In this document: positions 23,399 to 31,734 of the stretch, piece by piece
How the letters are laid out: each line of letters begins with the position of its first letter
Numbering within the stretch: position 1 is the stretch's first letter
Source of the DNA: Actinomadura luzonensis
Lineage (GTDB): Bacteria > Actinomycetota > Actinomycetes > Streptosporangiales > Streptosporangiaceae
Reading direction: 5' to 3'
DNA: 64,000 nt
Assembly (NCBI RefSeq): GCF_022664455.2
Contig: NZ_JAKRKC020000002.1
Coordinates: 868,001-932,000 of the forward strand
The notes under the pieces: model-generated
What the model was told of the DNA's origin: nothing
What the model saw: only the letters and a program-made list of their open reading frames with translations
Databases searched by the model: none
Program-made: the position numbers and the translations under genes

Positions 23399-23974
23399 AT
23401 GGACAAGCCCGTCCTGCAGATCATCGTCGCCAGCAGCCGCCCCGGCCGGACCGGGCCCGCCGTGGCCGAGTGGTTCCGGGCGCGGGCCGCCGCCTCCGGC
23501 CTGTTCGAGGTGGAGCTGGTGGACCTGGCCGAGGTGAACCTGCCCTTCCTCGACGAGCCGAACCACCCCCGCCTGCGCCAGTACGTCAACGCCCACACCA
23601 AGGAGTGGAGCGCCACCGTCGAGCGCGGCGACGCCTACGTGTTCGTGACCCCCGAGTACAACCACAGCTTCACCGCCGTGCTCAAGAACGCCCTGGACTA
23701 CCTGCACCACGAGTGGCAGCACAAGGCGGCCGGCTTCGTCAGCTACGGCGGGATCTCCGGCGGCACCCGCGCCGTCAACGGCCTGCGCCAGGTGGTCAGC
23801 ACGCTGAAGATGGTCCCCGTGCTGGAGGCGGTCAACATCCCGTTCGTGCAGCAGTTCATGGCCGAGGACGGCACGCTGCGCCCCAACGAGGTGAGCGAGG
23901 CCGCCGCCGACGCCCTGCTGGCCGAGCTGGCCAAGCTCACCGGCGCGCTGCGGCCGATGCGCCTGGCCTCCTGA
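23399..23974 (+). CDS. NADPH-dependent FMN reductase / quinone reductase-like
   Basis: 191 residues from ATG 23399 (GAGGAGAG upstream; the longer start at 23339 would include the operator). The flavodoxin-like fold shows the phosphate-binding loop ASSRPGRTGPAVAEWF, the FMN-contact motif TPEYNHSFTAVLKNALDYL and SYGGISGGTRAV. This is typical of the azoreductase/chromate-reductase-like group. The divergent HxlR gene suggests induction by quinones or other redox-active compounds. Confidence 0.87.
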   Translation: MDKPVLQIIVASSRPGRTGPAVAEWFRARAAASGLFEVELVDLAEVNLPFLDEPNHPRLRQYVNAHTKEWSATVERGDAYVFVTPEYNHSFTAVLKNALDYLHHEWQHKAAGFVSYGGISGGTRAVNGLRQVVSTLKMVPVLEAVNIPFVQQFMAEDGTLRPNEVSEAAADALLAELAKLTGALRPMRLAS

Positions 23975-24001
23975 CGCCGCTGCCTGATCGGGCTGCCCCG
24001 C

Positions 24002-24973
24002 TCACACCTCCAGGCGGCACAGACCCTCGGCGAGGGCCTTGGTGGTCAGCCGGGTGCGGCTGTCGCAGCCGAGCTTGGCGAAGATGTGCTCCAGGTGCGT
24101 CGTCACCGTGCGCACGCTGAGCACCAGCGCGGCGGCGATCTGCGGGTTGGAGTCGCCGGCCGCCACCCGGGTCAGCACGTCCACCTCGCGGCCGGTCAGC
24201 TCGTACGGCAGCGCGCACGGCCGCTCCCCGGCCACCGCCCCCTGCAGCGACCCCTGGAACCCCACGCCGGCGCGCAGCAGCCGCAGCTCGTGCCAGCGCC
24301 CGGCCCCGTCCAGCCAGAGGCCGTGGCGGCCCAGCTCCCGCGAGTCGATGAACGCCCGCGCGTAGGCCGCCACCGCCGGGTCGTCCCAGAGCGCCGCCGA
24401 CGGCTCGCGCCCCGGCACCTCGCGCCGGGTGCCGAGCCGGTCGAAGGCCACCGCCCGGAAGCCGGCCGGCAGCCCCACGGGGTCGATCACGCACCGGCTG
24501 AGGTCGGTGACGTGCGCCAGCAGCGGGCTGACCGCCGCCACCACCGCGCCCGTCCGGCCGGGGAACGCCTCGCGCGAGGCCAGGTGCAGCAGGCCCGTGT
24601 AGCGGCCCTCGGGCAGGAACAGCGGCGCGGTCAGGCCCGCCCGCCACCCGTAGGGCGCCAGGTGGCGGCGGAAGTAGCGCTCGGTGCAGGGCTCGGGCAT
24701 CGGCACGGGGGAGCGGGTGGCCAGCGCCCGCCGGTAGGCCTCCAGCCCGGCGTACTCCTCGGCCGCGTCGCGGTCGATCTGCCGGTGGCCGTCGGAGACC
24801 ACGCTGTGGTGGCGGCCCGTCGCGGGGTCGAACGCGACGAACTCGTAGGCGTCCAGCGGCACCACCCGGCGCAGCGCGGACATCGCCCCGTGGGCGTCGC
24901 CGCCGCCCGCCACCTGGTAGCCGACCTCGGCGAACGCCCGCAGATGGCGGACGTCCAGGGTGATCTCGGCCAC
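24002..24973 (-). CDS. LuxR-family regulator with N-terminal sensor-like region
   Basis: 323 residues from GTG 24973. The C-terminal GerE/LuxR HTH spans about 259-320 (LTGREVDVLTRVAAGDSNPQ, then IAAALVLSVRTVTTHLEHIF). The N-terminal ~250 residues have GAF-like character but no receiver motif, so it is not a classical response regulator. It is divergent from the threonyl-tRNA synthetase paralogue, with an unusually A+T-rich stretch (24980-25025) in the shared region. Control of that operon is possible but unproven. Confidence 0.82.
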   Translation of the reverse strand: MAEITLDVRHLRAFAEVGYQVAGGGDAHGAMSALRRVVPLDAYEFVAFDPATGRHHSVVSDGHRQIDRDAAEEYAGLEAYRRALATRSPVPMPEPCTERYFRRHLAPYGWRAGLTAPLFLPEGRYTGLLHLASREAFPGRTGAVVAAVSPLLAHVTDLSRCVIDPVGLPAGFRAVAFDRLGTRREVPGREPSAALWDDPAVAAYARAFIDSRELGRHGLWLDGAGRWHELRLLRAGVGFQGSLQGAVAGERPCALPYELTGREVDVLTRVAAGDSNPQIAAALVLSVRTVTTHLEHIFAKLGCDSRTRLTTKALAEGLCRLEV

Positions 24974-25042
24974 CGCCCCTTTATATCATTTGCCATTCCT
25001 TGAGGTCTTGTTGAAGATTTTTTTCACCTTGACCGGGGGTGC

Positions 25043-25048
25043 TACCGT
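25043..25048 (+). promoter_or_regulatory. Extended -10 element for the threonine leader peptide
   Basis: TGCTACCGT forms a TG-N-TAnnnT extended -10, 7 nt before the leader-peptide ATG, implying a leaderless transcript. I see no good -35 at 17 bp; TTGAAG at 25011 is too far. Confidence 0.45.
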
Positions 25049-25055
25049 GGGCCTC

Positions 25056-25112
25056 ATGCAGCGCGCCCACGTCCTCGCCACGACGACGCCGGACCTCGTC
25101 CCGGCGCGCTGA
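25056..25112 (+). CDS. Threonine-containing leader peptide (18 aa)
   Basis: ATG 25056 opens MQRAHVLATTTPDLVPAR followed by TGA at 25110. Three consecutive ACG Thr codons in an 18-codon frame, 66 bp ahead of a threonyl-tRNA synthetase paralogue, is the arrangement of a ribosome-mediated attenuator. Shortage of Thr-tRNA would stall the ribosome and alter folding of the downstream RNA. Two GC stems follow or overlap (GCCGG/CCGGC at 25088-25105 and the hairpin at 25123). The control mechanism is inferred. Confidence 0.6.
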   Translation: MQRAHVLATTTPDLVPAR

Positions 25113-25122
25113 CTCCACGCAT

Positions 25123-25140
25123 CCCGGGCGGACGCCCGGG
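25123..25140 (+). promoter_or_regulatory. Attenuator hairpin candidate
   Basis: CCCGGGC-4-GCCCGGG makes a perfect 7-bp stem between the leader peptide stop and the synthetase ribosome binding site. It could be a terminator or anti-terminator arm; no T-tract follows. Confidence 0.5.
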
Positions 25141-25178
25141 ACCGCTGGTCGTTCGCCCTTCCTGTCGAAAGGAAGATC

Positions 25179-26366
25179 ATGAACGACCACCGCAGGCTCG
25201 GCCGCGACCTCGGCATCTTCGGCACCGACCCGCTCATCGGCGCCGGCCTGCCCTACCTGCCGCCCGCCGGCGCCGCCCTGCGCAAGGCGGTCGAGGACTA
25301 CGTGCACGAGCTCGAACGCCGCAACGGCTACCAGCACGTCAGCTCACCCGTCCTCGGCAAGCGCGAGCTCTACGAGAGATCCGGGCACTGGGCCCACTAC
25401 GCCGAGGACATGTTCCCGCCCATGACCGTGGGCGGCGAGGAGTTCGTGCTGCGTCCCAGCCTGTGCCCGCACCACGCGATCATCTACCGCTCCCGGCAGC
25501 GCAGCCACCGCGACCTGCCGCTGCGCCTGGCCGAGCTGGGCGGCATGTACCGCGCCGAACTGTCCGGCGTGCTCGGCGGCCTCAACCGGGTGCGCGCCAT
25601 CCAGCTCAACGACGGCCACGTCTTCTGCCCGCCCGAGCAGGCCGCCGCCGAGGTGTCGGCCGCGCTCGACCTCATCGAGACCGCCCACGCCCGGCTCGGC
25701 GTCGGCCAGGTCCGCTACCGCCTGTCGCTGCGCGGCGAGGGCGGCAAGTACGTCGACGACCCCGCCCTGTGGGCCCGCTCCGAGGCCGTGCTGCGCGAGG
25801 TGCTGCGCGAACGCGGCCGCGACCACGACGAGGCGCCCGGCGAGGGCGCCTTCTACGGCCCCAAGATCGACATCCAGATCACCGACCCGGCCGGCCGCGA
25901 GAGCACCCTGTCCACCGTCCAGGTCGACCTCTACCAGCCCGGCCGCTTCGAGCTGGACTACACCGGCCCGTCCGGCGGGCCGCTGCGCCCCGTCATGGTG
26001 CACCGCAGCGTCGTCGGCGGCCTCGAACGCCTCCTCGCCCACCTCGTCGAGGTGCACGGGGGCGCGTTCCCCGCCTGGCTGGCGCCCGTCCAGGCCGTGG
26101 TGCTGCCGCTGTCGGACGCCGAGCGGCCCGCCGCCGAGGCGCTGCTGCGCCGCTGCCTGGCCGCCGGGCTGCGGGCCGAGCTGGCCCCCGCCGACCGGGG
26201 CAGCCTCGGCGCCCGCATCAGGGCGCACCGGCTGGTGCCGTACCAGCTCGTGGTCGGGCCGCGCGAGGCCGCCTCCGGAGGCGCGTCGGTGCGGCTGCGC
26301 GACGGCGGGCAGGCGGGGGAGGTGCCGGTCGAACAGCTCGCCGCACGATCGCGACCGTTCGCCTGA
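25179..26366 (+). CDS. thrS: Threonyl-tRNA synthetase paralogue lacking TGS and editing domains
   Basis: 395 residues versus ~650 for housekeeping ThrRS. The class II core is intact: motif 1 region (VSSPVLGKRELYERSGHW), motif 2 GGMYRAELSG with later R, motif 3 MVHRSVVGGLERLL. The zinc ligands Cys (RPSLCPHH), His (DGHVFC) and His (MVHRS) are visible. The anticodon-binding domain follows (VQAVVLPLSDAERPAAEALL). The N-terminal TGS and N2/editing modules are absent. Such short copies occur as stress-inducible or antibiotic-resistant backups (borrelidin-type resistance is a known precedent), but the role here is inference. AAAGGAAG precedes the ATG. A Thr-codon leader peptide lies upstream. Confidence 0.88.
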   Translation: MNDHRRLGRDLGIFGTDPLIGAGLPYLPPAGAALRKAVEDYVHELERRNGYQHVSSPVLGKRELYERSGHWAHYAEDMFPPMTVGGEEFVLRPSLCPHHAIIYRSRQRSHRDLPLRLAELGGMYRAELSGVLGGLNRVRAIQLNDGHVFCPPEQAAAEVSAALDLIETAHARLGVGQVRYRLSLRGEGGKYVDDPALWARSEAVLREVLRERGRDHDEAPGEGAFYGPKIDIQITDPAGRESTLSTVQVDLYQPGRFELDYTGPSGGPLRPVMVHRSVVGGLERLLAHLVEVHGGAFPAWLAPVQAVVLPLSDAERPAAEALLRRCLAAGLRAELAPADRGSLGARIRAHRLVPYQLVVGPREAASGGASVRLRDGGQAGEVPVEQLAARSRPFA

Positions 26367-26490
26367 CACCCGGCGATCAGTTGGGTGACGGACCCTTCCC
26401 CGATCACCGCGCGGCTCGTACAGTCCGTGCAACGCCGCGTGTCGCCGCGTGTCATGTCGTGGCCCGTCATGCCGTGCTGGGGAGGACGCC

Positions 26491-28560
26491 TTGACCGAGC
26501 CGAGCCACCGCGAGGCCGAGCTGCTCGCCGCGCACGAGCAGGAGCGGCCGGCGCGGCGGCTCGGCGGGCGGCTCGGGCTCGGCGTGCGGGTCGTGGCCGG
26601 GCTGCTGTCGGCGTACTCGCTCGTGGTGGTGTTCCGGCCGGTCGAGGCGCTGCAGAACCGGATGACGTTCCTGGCGGTGGCGCTGCCGCTGGTCTTCCTC
26701 TGCTACCGCTCGGGGGCCCGCTTGCCCTGGCGCCGTCGCTCCGGCCCCCGTCCGGACGAGGCGGGGCCGGTGGCGGGCGTCACCACGGCCCCTGAGCCGG
26801 CCCCCGAACCGGCCCCCGAACCGGCCCCCGAGCCAGCGCCCGAACCGGCCCCGGACGGCGTGGCGAGCGGCGCGCCGGACCGGCCGACCGTCGCCGACTG
26901 GCTGCTCGCCGCCGCCGCGCTGGCCGTGCTCGTCCTCCCCCTCGCCGACCTCGACGCCTTCCGCGAACGCGGCTCCGGCGCCGCCCTGACCGCCCTCGAC
27001 GTCACCGCCGGCCTCGTGCTCACCCTGCTGCTGCTGGAGGCGGTGCGCCGCACCGTCGGCCGGTCGCTGGCCGTCATCTGCGTCGTCTTCCTCCTGTACG
27101 CCTACTACGGCGGCTACCTGCCGATCGGCTGGACCATCGGCCACCGCGGCTTCGACCTCGCCCAGATCGTCTCCCAGCTCTACACCGGCACCGAGGGCTT
27201 CTTCGGCGTGCCCATGCAGGTCGCCGCCAGCTACATCATCCTGTTCACGGTCTACGGCGCCGTCCTCGACCTGTCCGGCGCGAGCCGCTTCTTCATCGAC
27301 CTCAGCTTCGCCGCCTTCCGCAACTCCCGCTCCGCCCCCGGCCGCACCGTCACCACCGCCGGGTTCCTGCTCGGCACCGTCTCCGGCTCCGGCGTGGCCA
27401 CCACCGTCAGCCTCGGCAGCGTCGCCTGGCCGGTGCTGCGCCGCGCCGGCTACCCGAGGGAGCCCGCCGGCGGCATCCTCGCGGCCGGCGGCATCGGCGC
27501 CATCCTCTCGCCGCCCACCCTCGGCGCGGCCGCGTTCATCATCGCCGAGTACCTGCGCGTCAGCTACCTCGACGTGCTGCTCTACGCGACGGTCCCGACG
27601 CTGCTGTACTACCTCGGCATCTTCCTGGCCATCGAGATCGACTCGCGCCGCTTCGGCACCCGCGCCGTCCAGGTGGACGCGCCCCGCGCGGGCCGCCTGC
27701 TGCTGCGCTTCGGCTACCACTTCAGCTCGCTGATCCTCATCATCGTGCTGATGGCGCTCGACCGGTCGGCGTTCCAGGCCGTGGTGATCGCCACCGCCGT
27801 CGCGCTGGCGCTGTCGTTCCTCGACCCGCGCCACCGCATGGGGCCGCGGCGCGTCGGGCGGGCGCTGGCCAAGGGCGCGCTGGAGGTGCTGCCCGTCACC
27901 GCCGTGTGCGCGGCGGCCGGCATCATCGTCGGCGTCATCACCCAGACCGGCCTCGGCCTGAACCTCAGCGCGATCATCGTGGACGTCGCCGCCGGCAACC
28001 TCGTCCTCACCACCGTCATGTCCGGCCTGGCCGTCATGCTGCTGGGCCTGGCCGTGCCGGTGACCGCCAGCTTCATCATCGCCGCCGTCATCATCGGCCC
28101 CGCGCTCACCGCGCTCGGCGTCAGCCAGGCCGAGGCGTACATGTTCGTCTTCTACTACGCGGTGCTGTCGGAGGTCAGCCCGCCCACCGCCCTGTCGGCG
28201 GTCGCGGCGGCGGCCATCACCGGCGGCAACACGTACCGGACGATGATGATGACCTGGCGGTACACGCTGCCGGCGTTCCTGGTGCCGTTCGCGTTCGTGC
28301 TGACCCCCAACGGCCAGGCGCTGCTCGGGCAGGGCCCGATCGGCACCGTGCTGCTCATGGCCGCGGTCTCGGCCGTCGCCGTGGCCGCGCTCGCCCTGGC
28401 CACCGGCGGGATCACCGGCACGACGGAGCGGCTGCTCGCCGCGGCCGCCGCGGTGCTGCTGCTGTTCCTGGAGCCCGTCCCCATCGTCGCGGGCCTGGCC
28501 GTGCTGGCCGCGGCCGTCGCCGTGCACCTCGTCAGAAGCAGGAGAAGGGACCCAGCGTGA
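26491..28560 (+). CDS. TRAP transporter fused permease (DctMQ type, TAXI family)
   Basis: About 689 residues from a TTG start (GGGGAGG at 26479-26485; the ATG at 26449 lies upstream of that site). Multiple TM helices fuse the small DctQ-like and large DctM-like subunits: LYTGTEGFFGVPMQVAASYI, GSGVATTVSLGSVAWPVLRR, LAAGGIGAILSPPTLGAAAF, VLSEVSPPTALSAVAAAAI. Between TM2 and TM3 is a charged Pro linker of five EPAP units. With the TAXI binding protein and DUF1850 downstream it forms a secondary uptake system driven by an ion gradient, of the kind that often takes up glutamate- or carboxylate-like solutes. Confidence 0.9.
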   Translation: MTEPSHREAELLAAHEQERPARRLGGRLGLGVRVVAGLLSAYSLVVVFRPVEALQNRMTFLAVALPLVFLCYRSGARLPWRRRSGPRPDEAGPVAGVTTAPEPAPEPAPEPAPEPAPEPAPDGVASGAPDRPTVADWLLAAAALAVLVLPLADLDAFRERGSGAALTALDVTAGLVLTLLLLEAVRRTVGRSLAVICVVFLLYAYYGGYLPIGWTIGHRGFDLAQIVSQLYTGTEGFFGVPMQVAASYIILFTVYGAVLDLSGASRFFIDLSFAAFRNSRSAPGRTVTTAGFLLGTVSGSGVATTVSLGSVAWPVLRRAGYPREPAGGILAAGGIGAILSPPTLGAAAFIIAEYLRVSYLDVLLYATVPTLLYYLGIFLAIEIDSRRFGTRAVQVDAPRAGRLLLRFGYHFSSLILIIVLMALDRSAFQAVVIATAVALALSFLDPRHRMGPRRVGRALAKGALEVLPVTAVCAAAGIIVGVITQTGLGLNLSAIIVDVAAGNLVLTTVMSGLAVMLLGLAVPVTASFIIAAVIIGPALTALGVSQAEAYMFVFYYAVLSEVSPPTALSAVAAAAITGGNTYRTMMMTWRYTLPAFLVPFAFVLTPNGQALLGQGPIGTVLLMAAVSAVAVAALALATGGITGTTERLLAAAAAVLLLFLEPVPIVAGLAVLAAAVAVHLVRSRRRDPA
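26791..26850 (+). repeat. Five 12-bp repeats encoding EPAP units
   Basis: CCNGAGCCGGCC-type units repeat five times inside the TRAP permease linker, encoding a run of Pro-Glu-Pro-Ala. Confidence 0.8.
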
Positions 28561-29522
28561 AGCGGACAACAGTCCTGGCCGCCACCGTCCTGGCCACCGT
28601 CGCGGCCGTCGTCCTGGCCGTGGCGGGCTGCGGCGGCGGCGGCGCGGGCTCGGGCAACCGCCTGTCCATCGCCACCGGCGGCACCACCGGCGTCTACTAC
28701 GTCTACGGCGGCGGCCTGGCCAAGCAGCTCTCGGCCGGCATCGCCGACACGCAGGCCACGGCCTCGGTCACCTCGGCCTCCGTGGAGAACATCAAGCTCC
28801 TCGCGAGCGGCAAGGCCGACATCGGCTTCTCGCAGATGGACACCGCCGCCGACGCCGTCAACGGCAAGGACACCTTCACCGCCAAGCAGCCGATCAAGGC
28901 CATCGCCCGCATCTACGACAACTACGCCCACGTCGTCGTCGCGCCCGGCGTCCGGGCGGCCAAGGTCGCCGACCTCAAGGGCAAGCGCGTCTCGCTCGGC
29001 CCCGCCAACTCCGGCACCCAGGTCGTCGCCCGCCGCATGCTCCAGGCCGCGGGGCTCGACCCCGACACCGACGTCAGCAAGCAGCAGCTGTCCATCAACG
29101 AGGCCGTCCAGGCGGTCAAGGACGGCACCATCGACGCGTTCGTCTGGGTCGGCGGCCTGCCCACCGCCGGCATCACCGACCTGGCCACCAGCCGCCCCGA
29201 CATCAGGCTGCTCGACACCTCCGACGTCCTCGCCGAGATGCGGCGGACGCACGGCCCGCAGTACGTCGGCCTCGACATCGACCTGTCCGTCTACAAGCTG
29301 AGCGGCACGATCAGGACCGTCGGCATCGCGAACGTGCTCCTCGTCCCGGACCGGATGAGCGAGCAGCTCGCCCACGACATCACCAAGGTCCTGTTCGAGC
29401 GGAAGGCCGAGCTGTCGGCCGTGCACCCCGAGGCCAGGAAGCTCGATCTCAGGCTCGGCCGGCAGACCGCCCCCGTCGAGCTGCACCCGGGCGCGGCCCG
29501 CTACTACCAGGAGAAAGGCTGA
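28557..29522 (+). CDS. TAXI-family TRAP substrate-binding lipoprotein
   Basis: 321 residues. GTG 28557 overlaps the permease stop (GTGA). Lipoprotein signal peptide with lipobox AVAGC, then the TAXI domain: SIATGGTTGVYYVYGGGLAK near the N-terminus, SVENIKLLASGKADIGFSQM, LGPANSGTQVVARRML and DAFVWVGGLPTAGITDL. It should capture solute outside the membrane and deliver it to the fused permease. Its C-terminal codons overlap the proposed start of the DUF1850 gene. Confidence 0.9.
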   Translation: MKRTTVLAATVLATVAAVVLAVAGCGGGGAGSGNRLSIATGGTTGVYYVYGGGLAKQLSAGIADTQATASVTSASVENIKLLASGKADIGFSQMDTAADAVNGKDTFTAKQPIKAIARIYDNYAHVVVAPGVRAAKVADLKGKRVSLGPANSGTQVVARRMLQAAGLDPDTDVSKQQLSINEAVQAVKDGTIDAFVWVGGLPTAGITDLATSRPDIRLLDTSDVLAEMRRTHGPQYVGLDIDLSVYKLSGTIRTVGIANVLLVPDRMSEQLAHDITKVLFERKAELSAVHPEARKLDLRLGRQTAPVELHPGAARYYQEKG

Positions 29523-30091
29523 CCAGGCGGGCGCTCGTCGCGGCGCTCGCGCTGCTGGCGGCCGGCGGCGGGTCCGCCGCCGGCCGGCCCGCCGTGGCCG
29601 GGCTGCCCGTCACCGGCGGCTTCCTGCTCGCCTACGTGCACTCGGTCCACCACGCGCCCGCGGCCGAGGTGTTCACCGTCGAGGGCCGCCGCTTCACCAT
29701 GCGGGCCGTCGTGTCCGCGAGCGGGGGAGTGCTCGACTACTACGCGCTGCCCGGCACGCGCGGCCGCACCCGCGACGGCGGGTACGTGCTGTGGCTCGAC
29801 CGGCCCGCCACCTACACCGAGCTGTCGCTGCTGGCCACCCCGATCGGCCGCCGCACCCTCGTCGCGGGCCGGCGCTGCCTGCCGCTCGCCCCGCCCGCCG
29901 GGGCCGTCCAGATGTGGCTGCGGGTCGAGGCCGCGCCCCCGGCCCGCACGCCCGGCGCCGCCCGCGGCGGGCCGTGCCCGCCGCCCTACAACCAGTCCTT
30001 CTTCTTGAACACCGAGTACAGCGCCACCGACGTGAACGCCACCAGCAACGTCGAGAACCAGAACCCCCACGACTGGCCCGCCCCCGGATAG
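29519..30091 (+). CDS. DUF1850 protein of the TRAP-TAXI operon, probable CTG start
   Basis: DUF1850 proteins accompany TAXI transporters. The frame is open back to CTG 29519, which overlaps the binding-protein stop and lies 5-6 nt after AGGAG. Reading from there gives a signal peptide (TRRALVAALALLAAGGG), whereas the first ATG/GTG candidates would discard it. Conserved-looking core: GFLLAYVHSVHHAPAAEVF and GGVLDYYALPGT. After about residue 145 the frame runs into the 3' end of the convergent CorA gene (106-bp overlap) and the tail is probably non-native. The TRAP role is known by association only. Confidence 0.65.
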   Translation: MTRRALVAALALLAAGGGSAAGRPAVAGLPVTGGFLLAYVHSVHHAPAAEVFTVEGRRFTMRAVVSASGGVLDYYALPGTRGRTRDGGYVLWLDRPATYTELSLLATPIGRRTLVAGRRCLPLAPPAGAVQMWLRVEAAPPARTPGAARGGPCPPPYNQSFFLNTEYSATDVNATSNVENQNPHDWPAPG

Positions 30092-30954
30092 GGCACGTTC
30101 TGCCCGTAGAAGCCGGTGATCATCGTGGGGACGGCGATGATGGCCGCCCAGCTCGTGATCCGCTTCATGATCTCGTTGAGCCGGAAACCCTGCTGCGCCA
30201 GGCGCGTCTCGCGGGCGTTGCCCAGCATGTCGCGGACCTCGGCCACCCACTCCGTCGTGCGCAGCACGTGGTCGTAGACGTCCTCGTAGTAGGGAGCCAT
30301 CACCGGGTCGGCGACGAGGTCCTGGTCGCGGCGCAGCAGCGTGCCCAGCACCTCGCGCATCGGCATCGCGATCTTCCGCAGCCGGGTGGTGTTCTTGCGC
30401 AGCTCGTACATGCCGCGCTGCAGCTCCCGGCCGTCGCGCACGTTCTCCTCGAACAGCGACTCCTCCAGCGCCTCCGCCCGCGCGTCGAGGTCCTGCACCA
30501 GGTCGAGCTGGCTGTCCACCACGTAGTCGAGCAGGCCGTGCAGCAGGAACGTCACCCCGTGCCCGGCCAGGCGGGAGGCGGCGTCCCAGCGCCGGGTCAC
30601 CTCGCCGATGTCGAAATGGGCGCTCTCGCGGACCGTCACCATGGCGTTGGCCGTGACGAACACGTCCACCTCGACCGGGTCCAGGCGGGCCTGGTGGAGA
30701 TGCACCCCGTACACGGTGATGAACAGGTGGTTGTCGTAGACGTCCACCTTCGGGCGCTGGTGGCCGGTGAAGACGTCCTCGACGGCCAGCTCGTGCAGCC
30801 CCAGCTCCCGCCCGATCACCGCCAGGTCCTCGGGAGCGGGCGAGCACAGGTCGAACCAGACCGTGTTGTCCGGATCGGCCACATGATCGGAGACCTCCTC
30901 GATGGGGAAGCCTTCCTTCTCCAGGACACCATTCCGGTACAGACGCGTATGCAC
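29986..30954 (-). CDS. corA: CorA-family divalent-cation channel with GQN in place of GMN
   Basis: 322 residues. A large N-terminal cytoplasmic domain with a long helix (DLDARAEALEESLFEENVRD, ELRKNTTRLRKIAMPMREV) precedes two C-terminal TM helices, as in CorA Mg2+/Co2+ channels. The TM1-TM2 loop reads FYGQNVPYPG, so the signature Met of YGMN is Gln. Positively charged KKKDWL ends the protein. GTG 30954 overlaps the stop codon of the DUF72 gene by one base, so the two are coupled. Confidence 0.88.
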   Translation of the reverse strand: MHTRLYRNGVLEKEGFPIEEVSDHVADPDNTVWFDLCSPAPEDLAVIGRELGLHELAVEDVFTGHQRPKVDVYDNHLFITVYGVHLHQARLDPVEVDVFVTANAMVTVRESAHFDIGEVTRRWDAASRLAGHGVTFLLHGLLDYVVDSQLDLVQDLDARAEALEESLFEENVRDGRELQRGMYELRKNTTRLRKIAMPMREVLGTLLRRDQDLVADPVMAPYYEDVYDHVLRTTEWVAEVRDMLGNARETRLAQQGFRLNEIMKRITSWAAIIAVPTMITGFYGQNVPYPGAGQSWGFWFSTLLVAFTSVALYSVFKKKDWL

Positions 30955-31661
30955 TAGGCGAGTGTGGCAAACCGCCGCGCGTTGCGCACCGCGGCGCCGC
31001 CCGGGTCATTGTTGAAATACACGTACGCCTCCGGCCAGCCCGCCTCGCGCAGCCGCGCCGCCCACCCCAGCAGCGCCGCCTCGCCGTACTCCCACCCGTC
31101 CGCCGCCTGGTGCAGCCGCAGGTAACCCCACTCCGCCGTGCGCCAGAGCGGCGCCACCGGCCGGTCCAGCCGGTCCGCCCAGCACAGCGCCGCCCCGCGC
31201 GCCTCCAGCACCCGCCTGACCTCGTCGCACCACCAGGACTCGTGCCGCGGCTCCACCGCCACCCGCACCCCGCCGGGGAAGCAGGCCAGGCACCGGTCCA
31301 GCCGCTCCGGCTCGGCCCGCAACGTCGGCGGCAGCTGCAACAGCACCGGGCCCAGCTTCTCCTTCAGCGCCGAGGCCGCCGTCATCAGCCGCTGAACCGG
31401 CTCCTCCGGCTCCTCCAGCCGCTTGATGTGCGTCAGGAACCGGCTCGCCTTCACCGCCATCACGAACCCGTCCGGCGTGCGCTCCCGCCAGGCGGCGAAC
31501 GTCTCCGGCCTGGGCAGCCGGTAGAAGGCGTTGTTGCTCTCGACGGTGGGGAACCCGGCGGCGTACGTCTCCAGCCAGAGCCGCTGCGGCACCCCCTCCG
31601 GGTACAACACCCCCCGCCAGTCCTTGTACTGCCACCCCGAGGTGCCCACCCACCAAGTCAT
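30954..31661 (-). CDS. DUF72 TIM-barrel protein (first of two)
   Basis: About 235 residues from ATG 31661 (an ATG at 31703 is also in frame). DUF72 hallmarks: VGTSGWQYKDWRGVLYPEG at the N-terminus, ESNNAFYRLP, FVMAVKASRFLTHIKRL, LLQLPPTL, VAVEPRHESWW and YVYFNNDPGGAAVRNA at the C-terminus. The family is a UvsE/TIM-barrel-like fold whose biochemical role is not settled. It is coupled to corA. A more distant paralogue lies at 34228. Confidence 0.85.
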   Translation of the reverse strand: MTWWVGTSGWQYKDWRGVLYPEGVPQRLWLETYAAGFPTVESNNAFYRLPRPETFAAWRERTPDGFVMAVKASRFLTHIKRLEEPEEPVQRLMTAASALKEKLGPVLLQLPPTLRAEPERLDRCLACFPGGVRVAVEPRHESWWCDEVRRVLEARGAALCWADRLDRPVAPLWRTAEWGYLRLHQAADGWEYGEAALLGWAARLREAGWPEAYVYFNNDPGGAAVRNARRFATLA

Positions 31662-31734
31662 GGCTTTACGCCTACCCTGACCCGGCTCTTGCAGTACTGT
31701 CACTGTTCGTCAGGCGAGGAGGACCAACACGTCG

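Noticed and set aside
25123..25140. T-box riboswitch upstream of the ThrRS paralogue
   Set aside because: I found no T-box sequence or specifier-loop layout. The Thr-codon leader peptide explains the leader better.
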